A stretch of 64,000 nt of DNA from Pseudomonas fluorescens (GTDB taxonomy: Bacteria > Pseudomonadota > Gammaproteobacteria > Pseudomonadales > Pseudomonadaceae), in the NCBI RefSeq assembly GCF_902497785.1, contig NZ_CABVHK010000008.1, forward strand, positions 1 to 64,000, written 5' to 3'. How positions within the stretch are numbered: the first letter of the stretch is position 1; every line of letters begins with the position of its first letter. A program made the translations under genes and the position numbers. Shown piece after piece: positions 25,968 to 33,965 of the stretch. The notes below the pieces were generated by a model. The model saw only the letters and a list, made by a program, of their open reading frames with translations, did not search any database and was not told where the DNA came from.

Positions 25968-27443
25968 TTACTCTTTGTCCAGCTTGCCAACCAGCGACAG
26001 GGTGAAATCGGCCCCCATGTATTTGAAGTGCGGGCGCACGTTCAGGCTGACGCGGTACCAGCCAGGCTCGCCTTCAACATCGCTGACGATGATCTGGGCT
26101 GAACGCAGCGGACGACGACCACGGACTTCGGCACTCGGGTTTTCCTGATCGGCGACGTACTGGCGGATCCACTTGTTGAGTTCCAGCTCGAGGTCGGTAC
26201 GTTCTTTCCACGAACCGAGTTGCTCGCGCTGCAGCACTTTCAAATAGTGAGCCAGGCGGTTGACGATCATCATGTACGGCAGTTGGGTGCCGAGCTTGTA
26301 ATTCAGCTCTGCGGTCTTGCCTTCAGCGCTGATGCCGAAGAACTTCGGCTTCTGCACCGAGCTGGCGGAGAAAAACGCCGCGTTGTCGGAGCCTTTGCGC
26401 ATGGTCAGGGAGATGAAACCTTCCTCGGCCAGTTCGTATTCACGACGGTCGCTGACCAGGACTTCGGTCGGAATCTTGGTTTCGATTTCGCCCATGCTTT
26501 CAAAGTGGTGCAACGGCAGGTCTTCAACCGCGCCACCGCTTTGCGGGCCGATGATGTTCGGGCACCAGCGGAATTTGGCAAAGCTGTCAGTCAGCTTGGT
26601 ACCGAACGCGTAGGCGGTGTTGCCCCACAGGTAGTGCTCGTGGCTGTTGGCGACGGTCTCTTTGTACACGAACGATTTGACCGGATTTTCTTCCGGGTCG
26701 TACGGGTTACGCAGCAGGAAACGCGGCACGGTCAGGCCAACGTAACGGGAGTCTTCCGACTCGCGGAAGCTCTGCCATTTGGCGAATTGCGGGCCGTCGA
26801 AGTGATCTTTCAGATCTTTCAGGTCCGGCAGGCCGGTGAAGCTTTCCAGGCCGAAGAATTTCGGGCCGGCCGCGGCAATGAACGGCGCGTGGGACATGCA
26901 GGCCACGCTGGACACGTACTGCATCAGCTTCACGTCCGGCGAGCTTGGGGACATGAAGTAGTTGGCGATGATCGCGCCGACCGGCTGGCCACCGAACTGG
27001 CCGTATTCAGCGGTGTAGATGTGTTTGTACAGGCCAGACTGCATCACTTCCGGCGAGTCTTCGAAATCGTCCAGCAGGTCTTCTTTGGAGACGTTGAGGA
27101 TTTCGATCTTGATGTTTTCGCGGAAGTTGGTGCGGTCGACCAGCAACTGCAGGCCACGCCACGACGATTCCAGTGACTGGAAGTCCGGGTGGTGGAGAAT
27201 TTCATCCATCTGACGGCTGAGCTTGGCATCGATCTCGGCGATCATGCGGTCAACCATGGCTTTCTTGACCGGCTCACCGTTGTTCTGCGGCTTGAGCAGC
27301 TCTTCGATGAAGGCCGACACACCGCGCTTGGCGATGTCGTAGGCTTCGTCGTCCGGCGTCAGGCGGGTTTCGGCGATGATGCTGTCGAGAATGCTGTATT
27401 CGCCGTTCTCGTTTGTCTTTTGCTGCGCTGCACTCTTGCTCAT
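25968..27443 (-). CDS. tssC: T6SS sheath large subunit TssC (VipB)
   Basis: A 491-residue TssC, full length. Together with TssB it polymerises into the contractile sheath. Family signatures include SLESSWRGLQLLVDRT, IKIEILNVSKEDLLDDFEDS, GQPVGAIIANYFMS and the C-terminal NVRPHFKYMGADFTLSLVGK. It is the first intact gene at the front of the cluster; its normal partner tssB, 28 bases upstream, survives only as a C-terminal piece, so the sheath cannot be built from this locus alone. Confidence 0.96.
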   Translation of the reverse strand: MSKSAAQQKTNENGEYSILDSIIAETRLTPDDEAYDIAKRGVSAFIEELLKPQNNGEPVKKAMVDRMIAEIDAKLSRQMDEILHHPDFQSLESSWRGLQLLVDRTNFRENIKIEILNVSKEDLLDDFEDSPEVMQSGLYKHIYTAEYGQFGGQPVGAIIANYFMSPSSPDVKLMQYVSSVACMSHAPFIAAAGPKFFGLESFTGLPDLKDLKDHFDGPQFAKWQSFRESEDSRYVGLTVPRFLLRNPYDPEENPVKSFVYKETVANSHEHYLWGNTAYAFGTKLTDSFAKFRWCPNIIGPQSGGAVEDLPLHHFESMGEIETKIPTEVLVSDRREYELAEEGFISLTMRKGSDNAAFFSASSVQKPKFFGISAEGKTAELNYKLGTQLPYMMIVNRLAHYLKVLQREQLGSWKERTDLELELNKWIRQYVADQENPSAEVRGRRPLRSAQIIVSDVEGEPGWYRVSLNVRPHFKYMGADFTLSLVGKLDKE

Positions 27444-27471
27444 AGCGTTGGCTTCCTTGGCTGATGAAGAC

Positions 27472-27648
27472 TCAGGCGTCCTGGGCGGCGGCGTTCAAGC
27501 CCAGCTCACCCAATACGCGACCGCGGGATTCGTCGTCGGCGAGCACGCCTTCGATGGCTTTGCGGAACGCAGGCGCGTTACCGAGTGGGCCTTTGAGCGC
27601 CACCAGCGCGTCGCGCAGTTCCATCAGCTTTTTCAGCTCGGGTATCCG
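27472..27648 (-). pseudogene. tssB: tssB remnant (sheath small subunit, C-terminal ~58 residues only)
   Basis: The minus-strand frame ending 28 bases before tssC reads PELKKLMELRDALVALKGPL, GNAPAFRKAIEGVLADDESR, GRVLGELGLNAAAQDA: unmistakably the C-terminal third of TssB of the HsiB2 type. Upstream of PELKK homology stops abruptly at about 27645-27650, and the DNA beyond it encodes a VgrG fragment on the opposite strand. The N-terminal two thirds, including the start codon and promoter region, are missing, as is tssA which normally precedes tssB. Confidence 0.9.
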
Positions 27649-27649
27649 C

Positions 27650-28457
27650 TGCTGATGAAGACTGAGAAACACGGTAAACAGCTCGTCCGCCAAGCGCTGG
27701 AGCGACACCGTAGCGACTATCAGTTGGCTGACGGGAAAAGCAATCAGCCGACACTGCGCAGCGGTTACCTGTTTGATCTCACCGAACACCCGCGCGCCAC
27801 CTGCAACGCTATGTGGTTGCTGGTGAGCCTTCGTCACGAAGGAAAAGAACCACAAACTCTGGAAGAAGCATTCGTCAGCGACGACCCACCCGCGGACGGC
27901 TTCACTCAAGGCTACCGCAACAGCTTCAGCGCCATTCCGTCGGACGTTCTCTACCGCCCTCCTCTGCGCCCCCGAAAACCTGTGCTGGTTTGCCAGACCG
28001 CCCGTGTCACAGGCCCGCCCGGCGAGGACATTTTTTGCGATGAGTACGGCAGGGTGCGCGTTGAGCTGCCGTGGGATCGGGCAGAACTCGCCAGCGAAAA
28101 AAGCAGCTGCTGGCTACGGGTTGCGTCCAGTTGGGCGGGCGAGGGTTTTGGGGCAGTGACGATCCCGCGCGTCGGGATGGAAGTGGTCGTCACTTTTCAG
28201 GAGGGCGATCCGGATCAGCCGCTGATTACCGGTTGCGTGGTCAACAAGGTCACGTCCGTCGCTCATCAACTGCCCGAGCACAAAACCAGAACGGTGTTGC
28301 GCAGCCAAAGCTCACCGCGCAATGGCGGCTACAACGAATTGTCGATTGAAGACTGCGCAGGCCGGGAAAAAATCTACCTGCGCGCACAGCGCGACATCGA
28401 GCAACTGATCCTCAACGACAGCCACAGCCTGATCAACAACGACCGCTTCGAGCAGGT
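27650..28457 (+). pseudogene. vgrG: vgrG fragment (T6SS spike, internal piece)
   Basis: About 270 codons homologous to the middle of a VgrG spike. Recognisable pieces are HGKQLVRQALERHRSDYQLA (end of the gp27-like region), EDIFCDEYGRVRVELPWDR and GFGAVTIPRVGMEVVVTFQE with GDPDQPLITGCVVN (gp5-like OB fold), then YNELSIEDCAGREKIYLRAQ (entry to the beta-helix needle). The first ~270 residues and the rest of the needle are missing. The open frame continues from antisense tssB sequence with no start of its own and ends after switching into lipase sequence in the wrong frame. Not functional as a spike. Confidence 0.9.
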
Positions 28458-29693
28458 GGACAAGCCTTCATCACCCATCACGACGAGGTGATATTGGTTT
28501 GCGTACGGGGAACCAGCGAACTGTTAGCCGACGCCGCGCTGGATGGGGATGCCTATCAGGTGCCCTTTGAAGAAGGGGACGGTAAGGTGCACCGTGGGTT
28601 CTACAAAGCCGCCACGGTGGCTTATTCGTTCGTTACCGCCTACTTGGAAAAATTCTACATCGGGCAAAAACTGGTGATTACCGGGCACAGCTTGGGCGGG
28701 GCGGTGGCGCTGATACTGGCTGAAATGTTGCGGCGTAACAGTCGATATGCGCCGCAGATAGTGCTCTACACCTACGGAGCCCCACGCTCCAGCGACACAA
28801 CATTCATCGAAAGCGCCAAGCCGCTGATTCATCACCGTATCGTCAACCATAATGATCCCGTGCCGGGCATACCCACCACCTGGATGAACACGCCGTCCCA
28901 TCCCAAGTCGATGTATCTCGGCCACGGAACGGTCATTGCCCTTCATCCGGCTGCGGGTTTAGCGCTCCTGATCGTCGGGATCAGTAACTTCGGGGGTGAC
29001 GCGTATGGGCATCACGGAAAATTGCGTCACTTCATGCCGGTAGAATTTGGCGAAGGGGAGCAGTCTTCTATTCTTTGGGAACCGGGTTGCAGCACGATCA
29101 ATGATCATGGTTGCGCCAAGGCGCTAAAGCAGGTGAATGGTTTGCCCAATCGGGGCTCATGGCTGCGCCAGCTGTTTGAAGCCAACGATCACTTTATGGT
29201 CAGCAGCTACATTCCCGGCTGTTGGGCCAGCCTGCGGCGCTGGCAGCAAGCACAGGAGCACAAGCGGTCATTAGTGACGTGGCGGGAATTCAGTTGGATG
29301 AGCGATGCCTTGGCAAACATCGAAAAGCAACTGAACGACATCAATCGGAGTATCAACCGGATCCCCAGCGCTAATGAAAGACACCAGGAAAGGATCCTTC
29401 AAACGACATCTCTTAAGAATGAACTCAAAAAGCTAAAAGAAACCCGGGATCGCTTAGTGGCGCTGCACAGTCAGACCGTCAGCGAGGCTGATGTGTATGG
29501 CAGCTATGCCGAACAACCAGAATGGGTGCAGGAGAGCCTGGATCGCTGGAACGCTCACTCGGAAAACACGGTCCCGGAACAACTGGCAATGATCCCGCCA
29601 GCGGCCGTAGACCATGACGCGGAAATTGCCGCAATGACGGGTGGGCATGCGGTGGGTGCGCCATTTAATTTGGATATTGATTCGATTGTGTAG
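28456..29693 (+). pseudogene. Class-3 lipase (probable T6SS effector), 5'-truncated and out of frame with vgrG
   Basis: The frame from about 28456 reads GQAFITHHDEVILVCVRGTS and then an alpha/beta-hydrolase lipase_3 domain: nucleophile elbow GHSLGGAVAL (catalytic Ser), YGAPRSSDTTF, and NHNDPVPGIP (likely catalytic Asp region), with a His following in YLGHGTV. The ~120 C-terminal residues are a helical, Lys/Glu-rich segment likely to form a coiled coil. A GTG at 28488 could start a 401-residue product but lies inside a core strand and lacks a ribosome-binding site. The domain's N-terminus is gone, replaced by vgrG in another frame. VgrG-linked lipases of this type act as antibacterial T6SS effectors; no immunity gene is visible. 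Confidence 0.8.
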
Positions 29694-29769
29694 CGCTTGC
29701 CCGAGTCAACAACAGTGGTAGTTTGGCTGCCACTTAAACACCGCTTGCCGAGCCTGTTTAAAAGCCTTG

Positions 29770-30090
29770 TAGGTTACTTCCTGAGAGCTACAACACCTTG
29801 CGTCGTTGCCTACAGCTACGCCAGAATCCGCCGGCTTGTGCGCCTTGGGGCTGGTCGGTAACTTGATTCCTGTCACTGCCCATCAGTGATCGGGTTTAGT
29901 CGCTCGCTGGTAATTGAAGTTGCACAGGCGTCTGTCAGACAGGTATTCCAACCTGCATTCGATGGTGGCTGTGCGTAGGGCACCTTCGGGTGCGCCGGCT
30001 TCTTCAATTCCCCGGTCCGACTAACCTGCGTACAGCTGCCACCCTTCGTTTAGTCGGCGAAGTGTGGGCAGCATCACTCAAGGAATTGAA
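29770..30090 (+). ncRNA. Structured 5' leader of the DUF6124 gene (candidate conserved RNA element)
   Basis: The ~400-base gap before the DUF6124 gene is not coding but is full of short hairpins: CACTG...CAGTG (29874-29888), GTCTG-T-CAGAC (29930-29940), GGCACC-TTCG-GGTGCGCC with a stable UUCG loop (29979-29997), and TTCG...CGAA near 30046-30062. From memory, very similar leaders precede many DUF6124 genes in P. fluorescens-group genomes; I could not check this. The sequence could be a transcribed regulatory leader, a repeated element that travels with these genes, or both. Confidence 0.5.
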
Positions 30091-30094
30091 GATC

Positions 30095-30454
30095 ATGCCC
30101 AAGGTCACGCCCAACCCGCCAGACACCGACGGAGTAGCCGCAGCCGAACATTCCCTCGACCAGCCTTCGCCGTCAAACGCACCGCAACCTCCAAAACGCA
30201 ACGGCCAACTCTTCACCGTCTCCGCGAACATCAACACCGAAACCCTCCTCGCCAACGCCTCGGAAGACCTGCTATCCATCAGCGCCATCGCCGCCGACCT
30301 AGCCGACGGTGTGGACGGCTCACGCCGCTCCAAAGCCCTTGCGCTCAGCCGCATGGCCGACGGGGTTCATTTGTTGGTGGAGCGAGCGTTGGATCATCTG
30401 GATGAGCCGGAGATGGCGGCGATTTTCGCCAAGCAAGAATGCCAGGTCGGATAA
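30095..30454 (+). CDS. DUF6124 family protein (formerly DUF3077)
   Basis: A 119-residue small soluble protein. The first ~45 residues are Pro/Asn/Ser-rich and probably disordered; residues ~50-115 form a helical domain with the family pattern NTETLLANASEDLLSISAIA, then ADLADGVDGSRRSKALALSR and a final helix ending AIFAKQE. I start at MPKVTPNPPD, which has AAGGAA before it; an upstream in-frame ATG lies inside the leader. These genes are numerous in Pseudomonas and their function is unknown; the shape recalls a small four-helix sensor or partner protein. A strong terminator follows. A decayed second copy is located ~0.8 kb downstream. Confidence 0.85.
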   Translation: MPKVTPNPPDTDGVAAAEHSLDQPSPSNAPQPPKRNGQLFTVSANINTETLLANASEDLLSISAIAADLADGVDGSRRSKALALSRMADGVHLLVERALDHLDEPEMAAIFAKQECQVG

Positions 30455-30470
30455 CTAACGGGCAGTAAAT

Positions 30471-30508
30471 AACCCTGATGGAGTGTTCCTCCCCATCGGG
30501 GTTTTTCT
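30471..30508 (+). terminator. Intrinsic terminator after the DUF6124 gene
   Basis: CCCTGATGG ... CCATCGGGG forms a stem allowing G-T pairing, followed by TTTTTC. Located ~17 bases after the stop codon. Confidence 0.8.
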
Positions 30509-30733
30509 CGTCAGGGTAATTAGCAAACAGTTGAGAGCACAAAAACCAACACAGTTATCTGCCCTGTCTCCGGAACACGTGTAGGACGCGTCCGATTTGG
30601 TCTGCTTGGTCTTGAAGTGCCTCTCTGCCTCGGTACTGTGCACTTGCACAACCCAATCCTGACGGTGCGGCACATCGTTGATGGCAGCGCGCTCACGCTT
30701 AGGGCGACCACAGACAGGGAGTTCAACCAGATC

Positions 30734-31105
30734 ATGACTACTCGACGCAAAAAAAAATGGGCTGTGGCCCTCGGGAGCTTATGGGGGGCGATGGCCACAC
30801 TCGTAGGTAGCGACTCTGTTCGGGCTGAAAGTGTCACTTACGATAATCACCTATCGTTCACGGGATCCCTGTCGTACATGACAACGGTCTATCCGTTTAC
30901 TGCGACAACGAACGACATAAAGAATGGCTTCTCCAAACTCTTCATTCAGGCGATGAAAGACGATGCCGCCGCTTATATCGCTACCAACGGCGATCTCGAT
31001 GGACCCATGCTTGAATCTGCATGGCGCACGTACTTGGAGCAACACGCAGATCGTCAGCCAAGCAAGAAAGAGTTTGCCCACTTGGTTTTAGCGACCTATG
31101 GATGA
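30734..31105 (+). CDS. DUF2388-like secreted protein
   Basis: A 123-residue protein with a signal peptide (MTTRRKKKWAVALGSLWGAM, cleavage probably after SVRA-ES). The mature part ends in a segment that fits the DUF2388 family: KDDAAAYIATNGDLDGPMLE, then a helix and KEFAHLVLATYG, the same layout as the 'KDDAASFVASNG' core of that family. Predicted periplasmic. Members of the family occur as small tandem genes in Pseudomonas with no known role. The upstream in-frame ATG would place 39 non-signal-like residues before the leader, so I reject it. The ribosome-binding site is weak (GGGAG rather far away). Confidence 0.7.
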   Translation: MTTRRKKKWAVALGSLWGAMATLVGSDSVRAESVTYDNHLSFTGSLSYMTTVYPFTATTNDIKNGFSKLFIQAMKDDAAAYIATNGDLDGPMLESAWRTYLEQHADRQPSKKEFAHLVLATYG

Positions 31106-31125
31106 ACACCAAACACGCGGTCTTT

Positions 31126-31226
31126 TGTGGGAGCGAGCCTGCTCGCGATGGTGGTTAACGATGACGCTGGAAGTCTGATTCCCCGCGGTGTTCTCAGGTT
31201 CATCGCGAGCAAGCTCGCTCCTACAG
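31126..31226. repeat. REPIN (GGGAGCGAGC class)
   Basis: TGTGGGAGCGAGCCTGCTCG and, 75 bases on, the complementary arm CGAGCAAGCTCGCTCCTACA form an inverted pair just after the DUF2388 gene. Confidence 0.9.
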
Positions 31227-31268
31227 GGGTGGGGGTTTAATCAGGAATCCAGCGTTACCGTTTACGTT

Positions 31269-31322
31269 GATCACCCGGAGATGGCGGCGATATTCGCCAG
31301 GCAGGAAGCCTGCGCCGGTTAA
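31269..31322 (+). pseudogene. 3' remnant of a second DUF6124 gene
   Basis: Eighteen codons reading DHPEMAAIFARQEACAG and a stop align directly with the last residues of the DUF6124 protein encoded at 30095-30454 (DEPEMAAIFAKQECQVG and stop). The nucleotide match covers GCCGGAGATGGCGGCGAT-like sequence. Nothing upstream, where a REPIN now lies, continues the match. A downstream terminator remains. Confidence 0.8.
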
Positions 31323-31334
31323 ACCATCACCCAC

Positions 31335-31374
31335 AAAAAATGGGCACCCAACCCGGTTGGCGTGCCCATTTTTT
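31335..31374. terminator. Bidirectional intrinsic terminator
   Basis: AAAAAATGGGCACC ... GGCGTGCCCATTTTTT is a symmetrical stem with A-run before and T-run after, so it can work in both directions: for the HU gene on the minus strand (about 35 bases past its stop) and for the DUF6124 remnant on the plus strand. Confidence 0.9.
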
Positions 31375-31409
31375 ATTCCGCTCCCGTCTACGCGGGATGG
31401 GAATACTGA

Positions 31410-31685
31410 TTACGGATTGACGCTGTCTTTCAACGATTTACCCGGCTTGAACGCGACGGTGTTGCTGGCCTTGATTTTCACAGGCTCACCGGTTTGCGGG
31501 TTTTTGCCGGTACGGGCGCCGCGGTGGCGTTGCAGGAAGGTGCCGAAGCCGACCAGTGTCACGCTGTCCTTGCGGTGCAGGGCGCCGGTGATTTCTTCGA
31601 GAACGGCGTTGAGGACGCGGTTGGCCTGCTCTTTGGTGAGATCTGCTTTTTCCGCGATGGCGGCGGCGAGGTCTGGTTTACGCAT
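31410..31685 (-). CDS. HU family DNA-binding protein
   Basis: A 91-residue histone-like HU/IHF-family protein, full length: N-terminal helices (MRKPDLAAAIAEKADLTKEQ), the GFGTFLQRHRGARTGKNPQT block containing the DNA-binding GRNPxTG-like arm motif (here GKNPQTGE) and C-terminal VAFKPGKSLKD. HU bends and compacts DNA. It differs from canonical HupB in having a longer, Arg-rich stretch before the arm. An AGGGGC site precedes the start. In gene-order terms it marks where the core chromosome resumes after the T6SS island; I recall an HU gene next to the rubredoxin locus in P. aeruginosa. Confidence 0.93.
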   Translation of the reverse strand: MRKPDLAAAIAEKADLTKEQANRVLNAVLEEITGALHRKDSVTLVGFGTFLQRHRGARTGKNPQTGEPVKIKASNTVAFKPGKSLKDSVNP

Positions 31686-31877
31686 TAGTGAAGCCCCTTT
31701 GACGGTTTTTTGTTGTTATGTCCGTGCTGTTCTCGTTGGAACAGCGCCCAAAGCGCCGCAGGTGCTCTACTCTGCGGCAGACGGGAGTGAGGATGGCACG
31801 CACGGAAGAGCCGCGCCAGTCTCGGCGCGACGTTTGTGGTAGCAAAACCGGGGTGATTCCGACAGAACGACCAGTAT

Positions 31878-33026
31878 TTACGCCAGCAGCGGTGGAAGCT
31901 CTTTGTTCAGCGCGAGTTTTTCCATTACGGCCGAGCCTGTCAGGGCATAACCGAGCAGTTTGCCGTCTGCATCGCGGCATAAAACCTTGATGTCAGCGCC
32001 CTGCCCTTCGACCGTCCAGACGCCCTCCAAACCCCGTGGCGGCGGCGAAACCACCAACGGGCAAACCGGCGTTTTAACCGTGATCGGCATCGCGCCGTAG
32101 CTCACCGCCGTCGGGTTTCCGGCGAGGGTCTGTGCCAGCGCTCGCGCGCAGCTCATGAGGGGCATGACGTACAACAGATTCAGCCCGTCGACTTCGGCGC
32201 AATCGCCCAGCGCATAGATATTGGCGTGGGAGGTTTTCAGGTGACGGTCGACGACGACGCCGCGATTGACCTGCACACCGGCGGCGGCCGCGAGGTCGAT
32301 GCGCGGACGCAGGCCGATGGCCGACACCACTACGTCGCACGGGATGACCTGACCATCGGAAAGGTGGGCTTCCAATCCGTCTTCAACGCGCTGCAAACGG
32401 TTGAGCACCGGCCCGAGATGGAACCGTGCCCCCAAACTCTCCAGCCCTGCCTGGACCGCAGCGGCCGCTGCCGGGTGCAGCAGCGTCGGCATCACTTGCT
32501 CGCACGGTGCAACCAGTTGCACCTCATAACCGCCGAGGATCAGGTCGTTGGCGAATTCACAGCCGATCAGGCCGACACCGAGCATCAACACCCGACGCTT
32601 GCCGGCCGCAAATGCGCGGAAGCGGGCGTAGTCTTCGAGGTCGTTGATCGGGAACACCGCGTCGGCCGCGTCGCCTTCGATCGGCACGCGCACGGTTTCG
32701 GCGCCCCACGCGAGAATCAGGTCGCGGTAAATCACCGACTCCTCGCCGATCCACAGACGCTTGTGGCCCGGGTCGATGCCGCTGATGCGCGTGTGGGTGC
32801 GCACTTCGGCCTTCAGCGTGTCGGCCATGGCGCCCGGCTCGGCCATGCTCAGGCCGTCGGCGTCTTTGTTTTTGCCGAAGCCGGTGGAGAGCATCGGCTT
32901 GGAGTAGGAACGCCCGTCATCGGCGGTGATCAGCAGCAGCGGGGTTTCGCCATCGAGTTTGCGAAATTCCCGGGCCAGGTTGTAGCCCGCCAGGCCGGTG
33001 CCGACGATCACGACAGGTGCGTTCAT
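31878..33026 (-). CDS. alkT: Rubredoxin-NAD(+) reductase
   Basis: A 382-residue FAD-dependent pyridine nucleotide-disulfide-type oxidoreductase. FAD-binding [13 protein letters not shown] sits at ~8-20, the NADH-binding [15 protein letters not shown] at ~150, and the FAD C-terminal motif [13 protein letters not shown] at ~275. It passes electrons from NADH to rubredoxin, which serves alkane hydroxylase and oxidative-stress defence. It begins 18 bases after rubA, with GGAGGAGT before the ATG, so the two form an operon. The symbol is by analogy; no alkane hydroxylase is nearby. Confidence 0.9.
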   Translation of the reverse strand: MNAPVVIVGTGLAGYNLAREFRKLDGETPLLLITADDGRSYSKPMLSTGFGKNKDADGLSMAEPGAMADTLKAEVRTHTRISGIDPGHKRLWIGEESVIYRDLILAWGAETVRVPIEGDAADAVFPINDLEDYARFRAFAAGKRRVLMLGVGLIGCEFANDLILGGYEVQLVAPCEQVMPTLLHPAAAAAVQAGLESLGARFHLGPVLNRLQRVEDGLEAHLSDGQVIPCDVVVSAIGLRPRIDLAAAAGVQVNRGVVVDRHLKTSHANIYALGDCAEVDGLNLLYVMPLMSCARALAQTLAGNPTAVSYGAMPITVKTPVCPLVVSPPPRGLEGVWTVEGQGADIKVLCRDADGKLLGYALTGSAVMEKLALNKELPPLLA

Positions 33027-33044
33027 GCCTTACTCCTCCAAGTC

Positions 33045-33212
33045 TTAGTTGATTTCGATCATTTCGAAATCCATCTTGCCAACGCCGCAGTCCGGGCACA
33101 GCCAGTCTTCCGGCACGTCTTGCCAAAGCGTGCCCGGCGCAATGCCGTCATCCGGCCAGCCGTCGGCCTCGTTGTAGATCAGGCCGCAGACCACACATTG
33201 CCACTTTTTCAT
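33045..33212 (-). CDS. rubA: Rubredoxin
   Basis: A 55-residue electron-transfer protein with the two Cys-X2-Cys iron knuckles: [13 protein letters not shown] at the N-terminus (WQCVVCG) and [13 protein letters not shown] at the C-terminus. Also typical are the aromatic [10 protein letters not shown] and PEDWLCP. Too short for many ORF finders. It is immediately upstream of the rubredoxin reductase, its redox partner. Confidence 0.96.
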   Translation of the reverse strand: MKKWQCVVCGLIYNEADGWPDDGIAPGTLWQDVPEDWLCPDCGVGKMDFEMIEIN

Positions 33213-33413
33213 TCAGGTACTTCCTCAGGATTCAGGCTCATTGCTGGCGCGCACGGTCGATGATTGCAGCGTTGCCGTGCGGCTCAGGGCGTTTTGTACT
33301 GATCGGACCCGGCAGATGCAAGCCTGTTCAGCGCGATCGCGCGCCGGATCAATCAAAATCGCGGGCCGACATGGTAAGCTCGCCGCCTCATTTGCTGCCA
33401 ATAATGACTCATT

Positions 33414-33965
33414 GTGCAACACACAAACGCCCCGCTCTGGCTCCCGCAAAGCCAACTGACTCCCCTCCCCGACGCCCCTACCCTCGACTGGTTGTTCGAT
33501 GAAGGCTCGCTGACCCGACGCCTGACCCGCCTGTCAAACGACGGCTTCAGCGTCACGCCGCTGTTCGAAGGCTGGCAAGCGCTGCGGGCGGACGAATGTG
33601 CGGCCCTGGACCTGGCCGACGGCAGCGAAGGCTGGGTGCGCGAGGTGTATCTGCGCGGTCACGGCGAAGCCTGGGTGTTTGCCCGCAGCGTGGCGGCGCG
33701 CAGTGCTTTACAGGGCGACGGTTTGCACATGGACGAGTTGGGCAGCCGTTCGCTGGGCGAGTTGCTGTTTTGCGACCGGGCGTTTCAACGCCGCGCCCTC
33801 GAGGTTTGTCACTATCCTCAGCAATGGCTGCCGGTTGAGTGCCGGGCCGCTGACTTGTGGGGTCGACGCTCGCGCTTCGACCGTGGCGCCCTGAGCGTGC
33901 TGGTGGCCGAAATTTTCCTGCCGACCTTGTGGAGCGCCGCCCGCGCCCATCCGGAGAACTGCTGA
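33414..33965 (+). CDS. ubiC: Chorismate lyase UbiC
   Basis: A 183-residue chorismate--pyruvate lyase, first committed step of ubiquinone biosynthesis (chorismate to 4-hydroxybenzoate plus pyruvate). Family features: the N-terminal [14 protein letters not shown], the central VREVYLRG and the C-terminal WGRRSRFDR (substrate-binding Arg and Glu region). The start is GTG; no in-frame ATG exists nearby. The stop codon overlaps the ubiA start (TGATG), implying coupled translation. Confidence 0.94.
   Translation: MQHTNAPLWLPQSQLTPLPDAPTLDWLFDEGSLTRRLTRLSNDGFSVTPLFEGWQALRADECAALDLADGSEGWVREVYLRGHGEAWVFARSVAARSALQGDGLHMDELGSRSLGELLFCDRAFQRRALEVCHYPQQWLPVECRAADLWGRRSRFDRGALSVLVAEIFLPTLWSAARAHPENC

Noticed and set aside
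27472..27909. A 145-codon minus-strand open frame as a complete gene
   Set aside because: Only its last ~58 codons match TssB; the first part is the antisense of vgrG, so the ORF is an artefact of the junction.
27376..28491. A 371-codon plus-strand frame as an intact VgrG
   Set aside because: Its first ~90 codons are antisense tssC/tssB and the homologous part covers only the middle of VgrG.
28488..29693. The 401-codon GTG-start frame as an intact lipase gene
   Set aside because: The GTG lies within a core beta strand, has no ribosome-binding site, and homologous sequence extends upstream in frame to the vgrG junction.
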